Program-made: the position numbers and the translations under genes | Notes under the pieces: model-generated | Database searches by the model: none | Told to the model about the DNA's origin: nothing | The model's input: only the letters and a program-made list of their open reading frames with translations | Shown here: positions 10,909 to 24,618 of the stretch, one piece after another | How the letters are laid out: each line of letters begins with the position of its first letter | How positions within the stretch are numbered: the stretch's first letter is position 1 | Source: Sipunculus nudus | Taxonomy: Eukaryota; Annelida; Sipuncula; Golfingiida; Sipunculidae | Assembly (NCBI GenBank): GCA_026874595.1 | Contig: CM049306.1 | Location: 107,655,142-107,719,141, forward strand | Direction: 5' to 3' | DNA length: 64,000 nt

Positions 10909-12554
10909 GAAAATGTTTAAACGTATTAACAGGATAATGTCTTTTATTGTCACATTTGCATGCATTGAGTCAGTTATTTCCTTTTTTTTTTATAGAATAA
11001 AAAATTCTTGATGTGTAAGTCCTTAAATATATGTCACATACACATAGCATCTGTTTGAAGATGCCATGAAATTCATGAACATTTGAATGAGATAAAGTGA
11101 AATAGTGTAAAAATCGTAGAAAAAGAGATGAACAATCATAGATAAAATTCACAAAGTATAATATAAATTCATTTTTAAAACTTGTAGAAAATAAAATGTA
11201 AATGCTTGAAAATCGAAGATGATATTATGAAAATTGATGTGAGAATAAGTAGAAGGTTCATTGAAAATCAGTTTAAAAATTGTAGAAGATATAATGAAAA
11301 TTCAAATGAAAAATGGTTGAAATATCATATATATTCATAAAAAATTGAAAATAATATAATGAAAATTCATGTAAAATTGGGGAAGATTTAATGAAAATTC
11401 CTGAAAACTGATTGACGTAATAAATATATATATATGATGAAATTTAATGTAATAATTTTAGTTCCTATAACGATTACTTTCAATATTCAAATGTGATATT
11501 TTCTCTGCTGATAATTATAAGATCTTTAAACTTTAATTTAATGGTATATTTAACAAAAATGTTAACTCTTATATCTGACCTTTTTTTATAAAATGCAACA
11601 GACAAAAGAAGCACCTCTTCAATGATTTTATTTTTTGAAGAAGGCATAATGATAATTCATGTAAGAATTATAGAAGTTATGATGAAAATTGCAGAAACAG
11701 TGGATAGACATTCATTCAGTCACACATATACGGTGAGTAATTAGTTCTCTCCCTACCCGAGTACCCAGAGCTGTTTTGAAAAATGAAAACTTTGAAATTT
11801 TTAAAACTGATATCCCAATTTAAGTTTCTGTGGAGGGAACATTCACTATTCAAATATTATATTTTTTCCCCGCTGATAATTGTAACAACCAAGGTAAACT
11901 TTAATGTATTGATATATTCAATGAAAATTTTCCATTTTTGTAAAGTAAGGAGACTGTAAATAGAAGACTAGTGTAGTCCTCCTTTTATGAAAAGCAATGC
12001 AAAAATTGTCCCTCATTATTATCTGATCGTATTGATGCTATTTTACTTAAAAGTATGGCGGAAAACTAAGCAGCCAGATCTAATTAGAAATGCAAAGTAT
12101 TCCTTCATTATAGCAAGACTCACCAGGCAGGCCGTGGAAAATAGGGGCAGTAGCCATGGATATTCCAGCGAATGAATATATAGGAAAATAAGAGTATATC
12201 GTCGCCCAAAGTTGAAAGTCAATACTACAAGTAAAAAATATATAAAACTAATTCATATATGTTGTTTTACTTTTGTGTTTGATCATAGCTCACATATATC
12301 AATTTGGTTTTCTGTTTCTTCTTTTGAATGCTTATTAAAATAAGCAATCTTCTTATTAAGTATAATGCACGCACCAAAGAATGGTTAATACTTTGAATTG
12401 TTCTGGAAAAGGAGGTGCGACAATAGATATGTGTATTAATAAAAAATCTTTTTCTTCAATGACCTGTATGGAAAATTGTATATTTAATGATTTCATGCTG
12501 ATCCGATTGAATCTGATTTGTGGTTTCTCATTAAAATATATAGAGAATGAAAAT
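10909..12554. other. AT-rich intergenic with degenerate short repeats
   Basis: From about 11020 to 11420, and again near 11640-11700, loose tandem copies of a 35- to 45-bp motif occur (core GTAGAAGATATAATGAAAAT followed by TCATG). Two similar blocks, 11480-11560 and 11835-11930, share TCAAATATTATATTTT and CTGATAATT, again suggesting duplication. No gene is supported. Confidence 0.5.
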
Positions 12555-12759
12555 CTTTATTTTTTTTGTTTTTTTTTTTATTTTTAATGTTTTTTTTTTT
12601 TCACTCCACAAATTATACATCAAAGAAACACCAAATATGATACAAATTTTAAAATGAAACAGACAAAATTTATAACATATGAACAATTCTAAATTCACCA
12701 AACTGTCTAGATACCAAATAAATATAAAAAAAAAATTAAATTAAATATATAGCCTTTCT

Positions 12760-13215
12760 CTAACATTTCATTTCATGATTAATTAAATACAATGACCATC
12801 GTTTTTTAAAGTATTCTAATTTCTTATTCTTTTCTGCTATTTTATATTCAATTCTTACATATTCCCATAAAAAGTTTTGAAATCTATGAACATTCGGCTT
12901 CTGTTTATTGCTTCTGCACTGGTCAATGTACCTTTTAGCCTGTATGACAATTACATTATATATATCACTATCCTTAGCAGAACCATAAAAGACATTTTCC
13001 TTATCAAGTATAAATTCCATTAACTGATCGGTACACCAAGTCTTCAACTCCATCCAAAATTTCCTAGTTATCTTACAATCCCAAAACAAATGGTTAATTG
13101 TTTCCACTTCTCCTTCACAAAACGTACAATAATCAAAATCTTGAATTTTCCATTTCATGAGCCAATAATTGTTTACTAAAATATTATTAAGAAATTTATA
13201 TTGAAATATCCTAGA
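12760..13215 (-). pseudogene. LINE C-terminal zf-RVT-like segment
   Basis: Continuing the RT frame past the TAA, the sequence reads to YCTFCEGEVETINHLFWDCK, a Cys-x2-Cys…His-x4-Cys pattern typical of the zinc-finger domain at the C terminus of L1/Tx1 reverse transcriptases. It ends at a stop at 12760, followed by a short 3' UTR and the A-rich tail. Confidence 0.85.
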
Positions 13216-15226
13216 TTAAGTATCATACAAAACTCTGTGTGGTAAAGTATAAATACTTGTAACATCTTCTGATGTATTGGTTATATATTTTGATATCTTC
13301 GGCTTAGTTAGTTGTACAGTACATATCCTATCTCTTAATACCTGGTAGATCTGATGTGACTTTAACTTACTTAATGGCACAATAGATTTCTGGATTTTAA
13401 TTTGTAAACTATTTAATATATGATTAACAGACTCCACGTTGTCTCCTTTCACAGTTGTACTAATCTGATCATGAGTCACTTTACATTGTTTTATGGCTAA
13501 TGAAATTAGATTGTACCAGTCAATAAAATATACACTTTTTAACCCTCTAGATTTCCAGTACTCAAAAGATAGGACATGATTATGTACATCAAATAAATCT
13601 TGTACCTTTTTTATTCCTACTTTATAAAATGATTCCCAATAGAATGTATTCTTATTTAAGATAAAGTGCTTGTTATGCCACACATACTGTTCTTTTATGT
13701 TCACCTCTGCATAGAAGTCTAACTTTAAGAGGTACCAGCTGTGTAGGACCCCTCTATAAAATGTATTAACATTTTCTAAGTTTAATAAGCTAGGTTTATA
13801 ATTACAATTAAATAACATGTCCATATCTCTACAAATTTTCTCCAGATTATAAATCCATAAAGCTTTCCAGGGTCTGTTTTCACACTCAAAAAATCTTTTA
13901 ATCCAGCCCGACCTTGATGCCAAAAAGAGTGACTGAAGGTGTGGAACATTCAAACCTCCTTTTTCTATTTCTTGCACTAAGACAGATCTTTTTATTCTCT
14001 CTTTCCCACCATTCCATAAAAAGGAAAATATAATTTTATCAAGTTTATTTACGTATTTTTCTGATATACTATTATTACTAAAGTAATAATTAAATTTAGA
14101 TATTACATATGTTTTTATTATTTGAATTTTTCCTTGCATTGTTAAATTTCTTTGTTTCCAGAGCTGCAAAGTCTTTTCAGTTTGTTTTAATTTATCCTCT
14201 AAATTTAGCTCTTCACATTGATGTTTATCATTTGATATAAATACTCCAAGAATTTTTATTGGTTTATCTGGCCAGTGAATACCAAATGGTTTCAACTTAC
14301 TATTTTTATTTTTGCCTATCCACATGCCTTCTGATTTTTCTAAATTTAATTTCAGTCCACTAAATTCTCCAAATAATTTAACATGTTTTAAAAAGTTACT
14401 ACCTGATATTTTATCTGAAAGAATTGCAATTGTATCATCTGCATATTGTAGAAGTTTAACTTGTTCATCCCCTATTCTAATTCCTTTAATTGCTGTATCA
14501 TTTCTTATTTTAATTGCTAGAATTTCTATAGCTAATATAAAAAGGTAGGGAGACAGAGGGTCTCCTTGTCGGACACCCCTTTCAACTTTAAAATAGCCAG
14601 ATGTTATACCATTATTAATTATACAACTGCTTATATCATTGTATAACAGCTTTATCCAAGATAAAAAAGTTTCTCCAATTTTAAATTTTTTCAGTGTTTC
14701 CAGCATGAAGGTCCATTCTAAAGAATCAAAGGCTTTTTCCATATCTAATGCAATTACCATACCAGGAATTTTCTTTTCTTTTGTGTAATCCAGTAAATCT
14801 TGAACAAATCTGACATTTTCACCAATGAATCTATTTTTCACATAACCAGTCTGATTAGAATGTATAATTCTTTGCAAAAGCTTGGAAAGTCTAACAGAAA
14901 GTGTTTTGGATAAAATTTTATAGTCTGTATTTAAGAGTGATATTGGCCGCCAATTTTTAACAAGGTACGGTCTTTATTTTTATCTAATAAAGTTATAACT
15001 GCTTGCCTCTGGGATACTGATAGTATACCCTCCTCAAATGACTTATTGAAAGATTTCACTAACAGAGGACCTACTTGTGGCCAAAATTTCATATAGAATT
15101 CAATAGGCAAACCATCATTTCCAGGGCTTTTATTATTTTGAAATGATTTAACTGTATTATATAATTCATCTAATGATAATGGTTTACACAGAAAATTATT
15201 ATCTTCTTGTGATAATAGTGGAGTCT
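13216..15226 (-). pseudogene. LINE reverse transcriptase domain, frameshifted
   Basis: Upstream of the MITE the frame resumes with NKSPGNDGLPIEFY (RT entry motif), shifts frame near 14965 within a K/N-rich stretch, and continues through QTGYVKNRFIGEN, the catalytic IALDMEKAFDSLEW, RQGDPLSPYLF and LLQYADDT, that is, palm motifs A to C with the YADD active site intact. It closes with a TAA after HRVLYDT at 13218-13216. In the same frame the protein would continue as SRIFQYKFLNN, so this stop is probably a nonsense mutation rather than the native end. Confidence 0.92.
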
Positions 15227-15229
15227 TAA

Positions 15230-15566
15230 GGCCAAAAAAAAATAAAAGGTATGGTTCTCAGGCACCGCCCGCATCATTTTAAAACCCCCGCATCAAAAAT
15301 TTTTATTTTGATTTTCAAAAGAAACTTTCCAATTTTGAGCTGCTGCCGCTCCGACATTTCTTTCAAGAAGATAAAATCATACAATTTCCTTTGTTCTGTA
15401 GTGCTTTTACTTGTTTATCAAAATAAATCTGTTATTTTCATGCTGTACCCTTATCATTTGACATTTTAACGAAACATACCAAAAAATTTAAAATAAAAAA
15501 AGCTCCCGCACGCATTGATTTCTGAAAAAAAGTGCCTGAGAACCATACCCTTTTTTTATTTTGGCC
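15230..15566. mobile_element. 337-bp PIF/Harbinger-like MITE, copy 1
   Basis: The ends are inverted repeats of about 35 bp: GGCCAAAAAAAAATAAAAGG plus TATGGTTCTCAGGCAC on the left, and the matching complement ending TTTTGGCC on the right. A 3-bp TAA at 15227-15229 is repeated at 15567-15569, the TWA-type target duplication of PIF/Harbinger elements. It interrupts the LINE RT domain, so it is younger than the LINE. A second copy of exactly the same length lies at 48109-48445 in the opposite orientation. No coding capacity. Confidence 0.88.
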
Positions 15567-16545
15567 TAATATCTGACAAATATTCTGCAATTTGTTCAAG
15601 TGACTTTTTATAATTTGATGAGTACAGCTTACAATAAAATTCTTTTTCCAAACTTATTATCTCACTTGGATTTACAGTAAATTCTCCATCTTCCTTTTTT
15701 AATTTTCTCACCCATTTTCTGACTGCATTATGCTTTTCTAAATTATAAAAATATTTACTACTCTTTTCTCCTTTCTCGAACCACCTGACCTTTGATCTCA
15801 GTATCAGTTTTTGTGTTTTATGATTATCTATCTCCTCCAACTCAGCTTTTATTTTTTGTATATTTTCCATTTTTCTCTTTTCACTCTCTGCATCTAAATT
15901 TACTAAGTTATTTTGAAGATTTTTTAACTGATCCAATAAGTCATCTTCTCTTGCTTTTGAACATTTTTTTGCTTCTTTACCTTTTCTGATAAATAGATTT
16001 CTTACTTTATATTTTATATACTCCCATATTTTAATATAATCTTTGTTATCATTATATTCTTCCAAACAGGTGTGTATGGATTCAGTTAAATCTATGATTA
16101 TTTGGTCATCCTCTAGTAAAAACTTATTTAATTTCCAATATCCTTTACCCCTTGTAAAATGAAGAAGATCTGTGCATATAACCAACTTTATAAAGGAATG
16201 ATCAGATTTGATATATGGCAATAAATCTGCATCCACTACATAATCCTGAAACTGTTCTGTAATAAGCCAATAATCTAACCTGGATGATATGCTTTCACTT
16301 TTTGTTCTCCAAGTGTATTCCCTTTTAAATGGATTCCTTGTGCGCCAAATATCCAATAAATTATATTGATTCATTATTTTCTTTACAGCTTTCCTTACAC
16401 AGTCTTTTAAACATAAAGCACCACCTCTCCTATCTAAATCTATATTGAGAGCTACATTAAAATCACCTCCAATGAAAAGTATGTCATTTAGTGAAACATA
16501 TTCTTGAAAATCTTTATATAATAATAGAGGTTTTGTAATATGCAT
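15567..16545 (-). pseudogene. LINE endonuclease domain and linker, truncated
   Basis: The frame contains the C-terminal half of an exonuclease-endonuclease-phosphatase fold: ILFIGGDFN (catalytic Asp/Asn region), RLDYWL and IKSDHSF (catalytic Asp-His pair). A charged, coiled-coil-prone linker with RWFEKGEKSSKYFYNLEK leads to the RT domain. The N-terminal metal-binding part is absent because the element is 5'-truncated, which is the usual outcome of incomplete target-primed reverse transcription. The frame runs into the inserted MITE at 15566. Confidence 0.9.
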
Positions 16546-16559
16546 GAATACCTGTCACT

Positions 16560-17515
16560 GGTGGAGGGAACTCTATAATTTAAACATGAATATGAAAAAT
16601 ATTACACAAACCGATCATATTTAATATACGTCATGCAAATTGTACTTACAAATGCATGAGAAAAACGGCGCCAATAATCCCTGGGATGCCGGGGAGGGCG
16701 AAGAAAAAAATAATTAAAGAAAAGATCGCCACTTAGCAGCTGTATCAAGATCATTATTCCCGAGTTACCTAGCTCAGTGGTCAGCCTCGAAATATATTTA
16801 TAAACTGGTGTGATGCTATAGCTAAGCATTATGCTGATAGTACTGACGTAATAAAATTCAAACATCCATAGCTCGTTTCGAAGAATTCTATTTAATTTTG
16901 GTAAAGTTATACAGAATTGTTCCAAAGACATAAGTTTATATGACGTTTAGGTATCTGCTGTGACCAATTAAATTTCACCAATAAAAATTATCCAGTTTTG
17001 TTAGGTAGAATGCACACACATATTCACTAATTTATTTATAAAAATGAATGTTTAATTATATTGATATCTGGAACACATCAATTGAAAAAGATTTATGAGA
17101 CCGAGAAAACAGAAATGTTATTCAAGCAAATTTTACCAAGAAAATACATTTGATGTATTTTGTGTATGATCATCAACAGGAAAATTTTCATCTGCGGTAA
17201 GGTAGTCATTCCTTTGGACGCAATGCAAATCATTCCCAGCAAAGCCTGGAAAATAGTTTACGATGGGGTGACGTTGCAGTATTGCATAATATGAGCGAGT
17301 GACGGACCTCACGTCCCTAAGGAATCTAACGTGAAATATCTAAAATCTTAACTGCGTGCAAAAGGTGTCCATTACTGTATTGTTGAGTGAAACCTGAGAG
17401 CCAACCGTTTTATCATGAAATCCCATCGCCTCGGAAAGATAATACAACTGATTCATATGAAAATACCATGCAAGTAGAAGGAACGGCGCTCTGCATACTA
17501 CTAACGTTTACAAAC
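16560..17515. other. anonymous intergenic sequence
   Basis: AT-rich, with no convincing frame or element end. A minus-strand frame at 16602-16931 has no recognisable content. Confidence 0.5.
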
Positions 17516-17539
17516 GGGGGGGGGGGGGGGGGGGGGGGG
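17516..17539. repeat. G24 homopolymer tract
   Basis: Twenty-four consecutive G on the plus strand, long enough to form an intramolecular G-quadruplex and prone to length error in sequencing. Confidence 0.95.
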
Positions 17540-17599
17540 CATTAACGTCGGAACTAACTGACGACCAGAACGAGACATGACTCACAGGTTATTAGAAAG

Positions 17600-17790
17600 G
17601 TAAAAATCGCACTTGGAGTGAGGTACGCCACTGACGTCAGAGTATACGTCATCAGCTGCCACCGACCGACCATCCGAAAAGCCAACAGCCATTAGTCGGC
17701 TCCCATCTTCGTCTACAGCAGACGGCACGTGTTCCCGCGCGTGATGAGTCGGATGTCCCAGTTTATCAAAGAACTTTTCAACTTCGTTCT
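17600..17790. promoter_or_regulatory. possible regulatory patch with CRE and E-box
   Basis: A short GC- and CpG-richer island in AT-rich surroundings contains a perfect CRE palindrome TGACGTCA (about 17632-17639), a CGTCA half-site about 10 bp later, an E-box CACGTG (about 17727-17732) and TGATGAGTC (about 17742-17750). No TATA box or adjacent frame is seen, so it could equally be a distal element or chance. Confidence 0.25.
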
Positions 17791-20700
17791 ATATCTAAAC
17801 AATACCCCTTACTCAGGCCTTGACACCATCAACCTAGCTACGTTATATGTTACTTAAAATATCCAATAATATTCTTTCAGTTATTGATTTTGGCTGTAAT
17901 TTATTTTAGTTTTAAACATGTACTAAAGAGAGACAAGCTGTTAATAAAGATGCTAGCTGACAGGGGTTGATACGGTGCAAAATGACGCAATACAATTCTA
18001 CGCACGTGTCAATATTCTGTTAACATTATCATCTAACTTTTGGCATAAAGTGATAAAAGGTGATATATAAATTTCCAGAGCAAAAAAAAAAAAAAATATT
18101 TCAGGTAGGCCTACATGTAGTTGACATCGGTGTATATAGAAGCTCAGATGTATAGTGGGTATATTTTTTACCCACAGTCTTTAAACAGCACTGCGGTTCT
18201 CCTGTGGTTGCAATGCCGCGCAAAGCGATTAACGGCATAGTCTAAGGTTAACTTTCCTACATAAATAAATCTTAACCAGGATCATAGTAAATGGCTCTTT
18301 CAAGTGACTATATTATGATGTATCTTTTTGTCCATATTGCTGAATACATGCCATGATATTAGAATTGTCGTGAGATTCATTTACTAACTCGAAATCTGCA
18401 TTTCAAGGAATGCAAGCCTATGCTATGACGGGGGGGGGGGGTTCCTATTGCGGGATGCAGACGGCCTCTCACCATAAATCTGAGAGCACAAGTTTAAAAA
18501 ACGCTCTGTGAAGATGCACAAATGCACCAATGCGTGCTTAAATACAGTATACCATGAATCTCTAACACTGATTTCGCTCCAAAAGCTTCTGCGGCCAAGG
18601 ACATAGTTTTTTTTTTTTACTTGCAACGGCTAAGTTAATCAACACATGATATATAACACTTAAAATTGACGAGATTGCATGTAATGACCTATAATATCCG
18701 TGGTTCATCTGACCAAAAGTCACATGAAAGTCAACTATTGCTGGACAAAGGAAAATGAAACTATACCACATTATATTACATGCATGATGTACATGATTAA
18801 AATTCGAAGTTTCATTTGAAAAAAATTCCCCATTAAATCATACAAAACTACTGGAAATCAGTCAATTTGTTTCAATATGGATCGCCGTTGCGTTTTGTTA
18901 TAGAATCCGTACCTTACACAGCTAACATTTATGGGAGGGGGAGGTTTCCGGCGAGCTGGTGGGATGACCAAATTGTGAGGCCTGTTTGTCGATGGTGTGA
19001 ACATGAAAATGATGCCTAGTTTATCCACAGAATGAACGTGTGAGCCGCATATCTTTATTTACCCATAATCCTCCCCTCACGTGGCACATGGAGCATCGCA
19101 CATCGCCAGCACGGTTAAATAAACAAACAATTCTTGCCGAAAAGAACATTTTTTTTTATTTAATGCGTCAATTAAATTTTATACTAACGTATAAATAGAT
19201 TGTGTACGAAACAGTAGAAATAAATAGCCGGTACAGTGTAAAAACAAATTTTATAATCTGGATTTTTTTATGAGGAAACATGCACATTAATCCCGAGTAA
19301 AATGTTAACGCTGTGTAAACAAATTAACTGTATCGTCTGAGGAAATTGTTAAATTTGCATTATTTATATATTTCATAAGTTAATATTCTCCTTATTTTTC
19401 ATATTCATTCAGAAGAAGTATAGCTAACATATATGAAGCAAAATATCGTGCATGCAAAGCAATAGCCATATCGTAAAGTAATAACACCATACATGACAAG
19501 GGTCATCCCTAAAAACATTATACAAATGCTTAATACTTGATATTCTTGGCTAAACGTAAATTATCGGTAATCGATAATTACTTTTTATGGTGACAATTTC
19601 TTGTAAACATGTACAATTTTAAACTCACAAGAGGATTTGATTACCCCATACACCGAGTAATACATATATGGCGAGTTCAACTTTTTTCCAACCCATGTCG
19701 GCGCAAGTACTTGGCTAATAAAATACTTATCTCCTTAAATGTTTTATTACAATGCTAGTTGTTTGAACGGGTAGGTTTTGCGTTTTATTAATCTCGTCCT
19801 CTATAGATAGGGTCAAGGTGTCACGATCAGCTGGGTATGTCTGTCTGTCGGTCTGTGTGCATGTTTGTATACTATAGTATGTGTTTGTCGGGACCAGTCA
19901 CTCAAAAGTATCACACTTAATGCAATGAAATTCGCCAAAATGTCCCGGTCATATGAATCTAGATTCTGGAATAAGTAGCGGTAAAATATTAAATATAAGT
20001 TCACTCGTCACCACCTAGATGGCAGAAGGGTCAGGATAAGAAACCGTAAGGATGAGAGAATGTCACGTCAGGGAACAAGAGACGGTCACATCACTTCCCA
20101 CGGACACCTGCAGACGGTCACTTTACTTCGTATGGACACCTGTACCTAACAGCGTAGTCACAGCACCGACACCTTGCCGGCTGTCGGCTGTTCCAACATA
20201 TAAGGCCGCTGTCTGGACTCATCTCAACCACTGAGATGTAGGAACACTCCCTGCGACCAGAGACCGACCCGGTACAGCTGTGTGTGGACACAATTCTGCT
20301 CTGAATATCAGTGGGGGTCCGTCCTCCACATGGCACCTGAAAATAAGTTTAAGTTCACCTTTTAAATTATTTCAGGTATTTTATTGCATTCAACCAGCAT
20401 CCCCCTAGTTTAAATGAACCCTCTTTATATACATCGATCCCTCTCAGTTCTGCTTCTGGCCACTTTAAAGTGAGATGTGCTCAATTAAATATCCTTTAAG
20501 CTGAGTAGTCCTTGAAACGTGGACATGGTATGGTAGGGTTAGTTGCTGATACATACCTATCATTAACCATGTATCAGACGTGTTATTATAGCATTAGATC
20601 ATATCGGATCTTTGCAGATCGACACCAAACAACTGTCATGCCTGTCGTAAACGGAGGCTAAATAGAGACAAGTTCAAACATTTATTTGTGTTCCTGTTGG

Positions 20701-20862
20701 TTTCGTGACGGCGAGAGCACCCAATGTTGTTAAGGGCTCCTGATCTGTAAGTTCTGATTAACATATTTGTTTTTTTTTTATCATAACAGAGCGCTGTATG
20801 AAAGCTCAGTCTAGAGGTACAGTTATTTCTCGATACAAACCCTGGTAGCCATAGGTAAAGAG
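17791..20862. other. anonymous intergenic sequence
   Basis: No gene or element ends recognised. A G10 run is at 18430. A GC-richer block with several GGTCAC and GGACACCTG words is at 20060-20290, but no frame longer than about 70 codons is convincing. Confidence 0.5.
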
Positions 20863-21017
20863 CACAGGCACTCGTTTCCAGCACTAAAATGGCCTAGAAA
20901 CCGAAAACACGTTGAGTATGGGCGATATACCCATTCTTTTATAATGGGTATATCGCCCATACTCAATGTGTTTTCGGTTTCTAGGCCATTTTAGTGCTGG
21001 AAACGAGTGCCTGTGGT
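20863..21017. repeat. near-perfect 155-bp palindrome
   Basis: The left arm (20863-20935), from ACAGGCACTCGTTTCCAGCA through GGGCGATATACCCATT, is repeated in inverted form to about 21017, separated by a loop of roughly 8 bp (CTTTTAT). Arms are about 73 bp with only one clear mismatch (CACG against CACA). Such a structure could be a foldback insertion, a recent inverted duplication or a chimeric-assembly artefact. Confidence 0.9.
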
Positions 21018-22319
<1,302 letters not shown>

Positions 22320-22611
22320 TATACTATGTTGTACTATACTATAGATATATATATATGGATGCTATATATATATGATGTTATATTTAACATCACAGGTGAC
22401 GATCTTTGATAGTTTTTATTACAATTAAAGGAATAAACTGGATTTTAAGTAACATATAGGCCTATCCAATCACGGTGTGGGGTCACAGTCAGTCACTTCA
22501 CAGAAAAGGTTCACGTTCTAAGTTTGTGAAACCCGACTTGGTATTGCGATCATAGAGCCACACTGATGATACGGAAAACAGGCTAATGAACTCAGAGAAA
22601 CAATCATTATA

Positions 22612-23745
22612 GCCGGCGGCTCACTCACCGATTTTATCGGCCGATTCATAGGATCGGCCGACTATGTACCGACGGGGTACATTGTCGTGTAGTGTGACAC
22701 CCCAGGCGACGCGATTTTGTCGGCGTCGGCGTGAAAAATCGCCGTCGCCAAGAGTATGGCACTGTCAAAGAAAATCGGCCGATTTTATCGGGCAATTAGC
22801 GAAATTGTGTAGAGAGCCAATGTTTGACACAAAGTCGGCCGAATTTGTTTATTTTTGCATGGTCAGGGTTCACGTTCTGTACGTTGTCACTATTAGTCAT
22901 TATTAGTGTGTATTGTATAACGACATATTTCTGTATTTTAAAAAGAACTAAATGACGATTTTGATAAAGATTCAAATTTCATGTTTTCCTAAAAGACGAC
23001 CTGTAATTTATTAATCATTTTAAAGGAGTATCCATTCATATAATTACAATGTGCGAACATTTCTGTAAACACAAGACTGAACTATCAGGTCTTTGTTTGC
23101 AAACAAGGAACAAGTAAGAGGAAATGAGAGAAGACGTGAATGAATAGCCGAAAACTTTTGAGTGATACAACATCCAGTCCAGCGCACGCAGCAATACCTG
23201 ATGTTTACAGGTAACCCTAAAGGCAAAAGCGTTCATGTGAACGGATCTCTTTTTTTCATGGAGTCAGCGGCATTGTTGGCGATGCGCTGTACTTTAATTC
23301 GTTTAAATATATTTAATCTTACAGATAACAGAGAGTCGCCAGAAATATAACTGATCATCACACGTCAACGGCAATTAATAATAAAAATCAAAACCTAATC
23401 ACGCAAAATATCTGCTACTGTAGGCGTTTGTTGTGTTTAGCCGTCAGATGAAAAAGGATGTGTTGGCTGGTTATTACTGGATAGAAGAATACATATTAAT
23501 TCTTTGAACGAAGCGAACGAATATTTCCTTTTGATTTTTTTCCCTGGAAAGCTCAGTATCAAATTGTCATGATGAGACCGCTTTCTTCGGCAATAATCGG
23601 GAGGTGGGAATACGCGTATCGGTAAATGTGGCACCGAAAATCGGCCGACTAAACTGGGCTAATTTTCGGCCGATTTTGAGAGAATCTGCCCGAAAAATCG
23701 CCCCACAATGTCGCTTGATAAAATCGGGTAGTGAGCACCCGGCTT
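22612..23745. mobile_element. non-autonomous DNA transposon with 28-bp inverted ends
   Basis: The left end AGCCGGCGGCTCACTCACCG then ATTTTATC is matched on the opposite strand at the right end by AGCCGGGTGCTCACTACCCG then ATTTTATC (about 23 of 28 positions). Both subterminal zones are packed with the palindromic word ATCGGCCGA or close variants (22640-22665, 22775-22785, 22833; 23639-23675), which look like iterated transposase-binding sites. A TAT-type short duplication may flank it. No transposase frame is visible, and the superfamily is not assigned. Confidence 0.65.
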
Positions 23746-23854
23746 ATAACGACTTAGCGACAAAAGCTCTCAATAACCCATTAAGCTGAATCAGAAGCTC
23801 TAATCGGGCAATTTGTTATTCTTCACGGGCAAGAGAATGTCACTCCCCCTATCC

Positions 23855-24013
23855 TCAGAATCATATTCGGTAATTTAGGAAAAATGTATTTTCCGAATGT
23901 TGTATTTCTACTTTCGGTTAAAAGAGGTAAATTTCATTTCCTCAATTTAATTTTCGGAAAAAAAACCTAATTTTCGGAAAAACCGAGATACGGAAAATCG
24001 AGGTTCTACTGTG
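23855..24013. mobile_element. fragment with pogo/Tigger-like end
   Basis: Iterated TTTTCGGAAAA motifs lead to CGAGGTTCTACTGT at about 24000-24013, the complement of the CAGTAGAACCTCG end seen on many pogo/Tigger-type Tc1/mariner elements. The other end is not found. It abuts the (AT)n tract. Confidence 0.4.
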
Positions 24014-24019
24014 TATAGG

Positions 24020-24022
<3 letters not shown>

Positions 24023-24086
<64 letters not shown>
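24023..24086. repeat. (AT)n microsatellite in protease intron 3
   Basis: Thirty-two or so AT dinucleotides directly downstream (minus strand) of the splice donor at 24094. Confidence 0.97.
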
Positions 24087-24089
<3 letters not shown>

Positions 24090-24094
24090 CATAC

Positions 24095-24618
24095 CTGTAG
24101 CCTCAGCTGTCACGTGACTAGAAATCCAACTTCTCGTTTTGGCCACACTTACAAATACTGCATAGTTTACGTGTCTTGGACAGAGAAAGATGCCCCTGGA
24201 CGTTACACCGACTTGCTGGTAACGCCTGTTGACGAACTGTACCATTGCGGTGCCAGAATCCCCGTGACACACATTGATGTACATGCCACGTGAACGACCA
24301 GCGCAGATCTCGTGAGACTTGATTCTCAGACCATCAGTCAGACACTGGCCTGCTGTTGCCACCGGAATCCTGGTATGTCGTAAAACATCTGACTTGCTTT
24401 TTGTTCTTGTCATGCCCCACCCACTGACAGTGACTGTCCGGCCAGCAGGAGGGTCTGACGATGCCAGGGCTATGGTCTGGACGAACTTATCCAGCACTGC
24501 TGCCCAAGAAAGCTTTAGGATGGCGATATCAAAACGAGGGTGGCGAATAACACGTGACACCGCTATCGACTGCTCCGAACCTTCCCGGAGTGACAGATTG
24601 TGTTCTCCTAGAACTACC
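24095..24618 (-). CDS. protease exon 3: catalytic Asp and Ser
   Basis: The acceptor TATTTTAG is followed by VVLGEHNLSLREG, then HPRFDIAILKL (Asp102), TVSGWG, the Cys168-Cys182 loop QCLTDG…EICAG, NVCHGDSGTAM (Ser195) and GVTSRGIFLC. It ends TRSWISSHVTAEATG at a GTATGC donor (24094-24089). Reading through the donor would give only an IYIY repeat from the microsatellite, which is not taken as protein. Confidence 0.88.

Larger units (their letters stand above)
12555..16556 (-). mobile_element. 5'-truncated L1/Tx1-clade LINE
   Basis: Read on the minus strand, the element runs from an endonuclease missing its N-terminal half (starts near 16550) through reverse transcriptase and a C-terminal zinc-finger segment to a 3' UTR and an A-rich tail (T-runs at 12556-12600 on the plus strand). 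It is split at 15230-15566 by a Harbinger-like MITE, carries a frameshift near 14965 and an in-frame TAA at 13216-13218. It is therefore dead. Endonuclease-before-RT order, the GGDFN and SRLDYWL motifs and a CCHC zf-RVT-like tail fit the L1/Tx1 group. Confidence 0.93.

Noticed and set aside
16602-16931. 109-codon minus-strand gene
   Set aside because: No recognisable content, signal peptide or splice context, and it lies just beyond the LINE.
24021-24094. C-terminal IYIYIY tail of the protease
   Set aside because: It is translation of the (AT)n tract past a good GTATGC donor.
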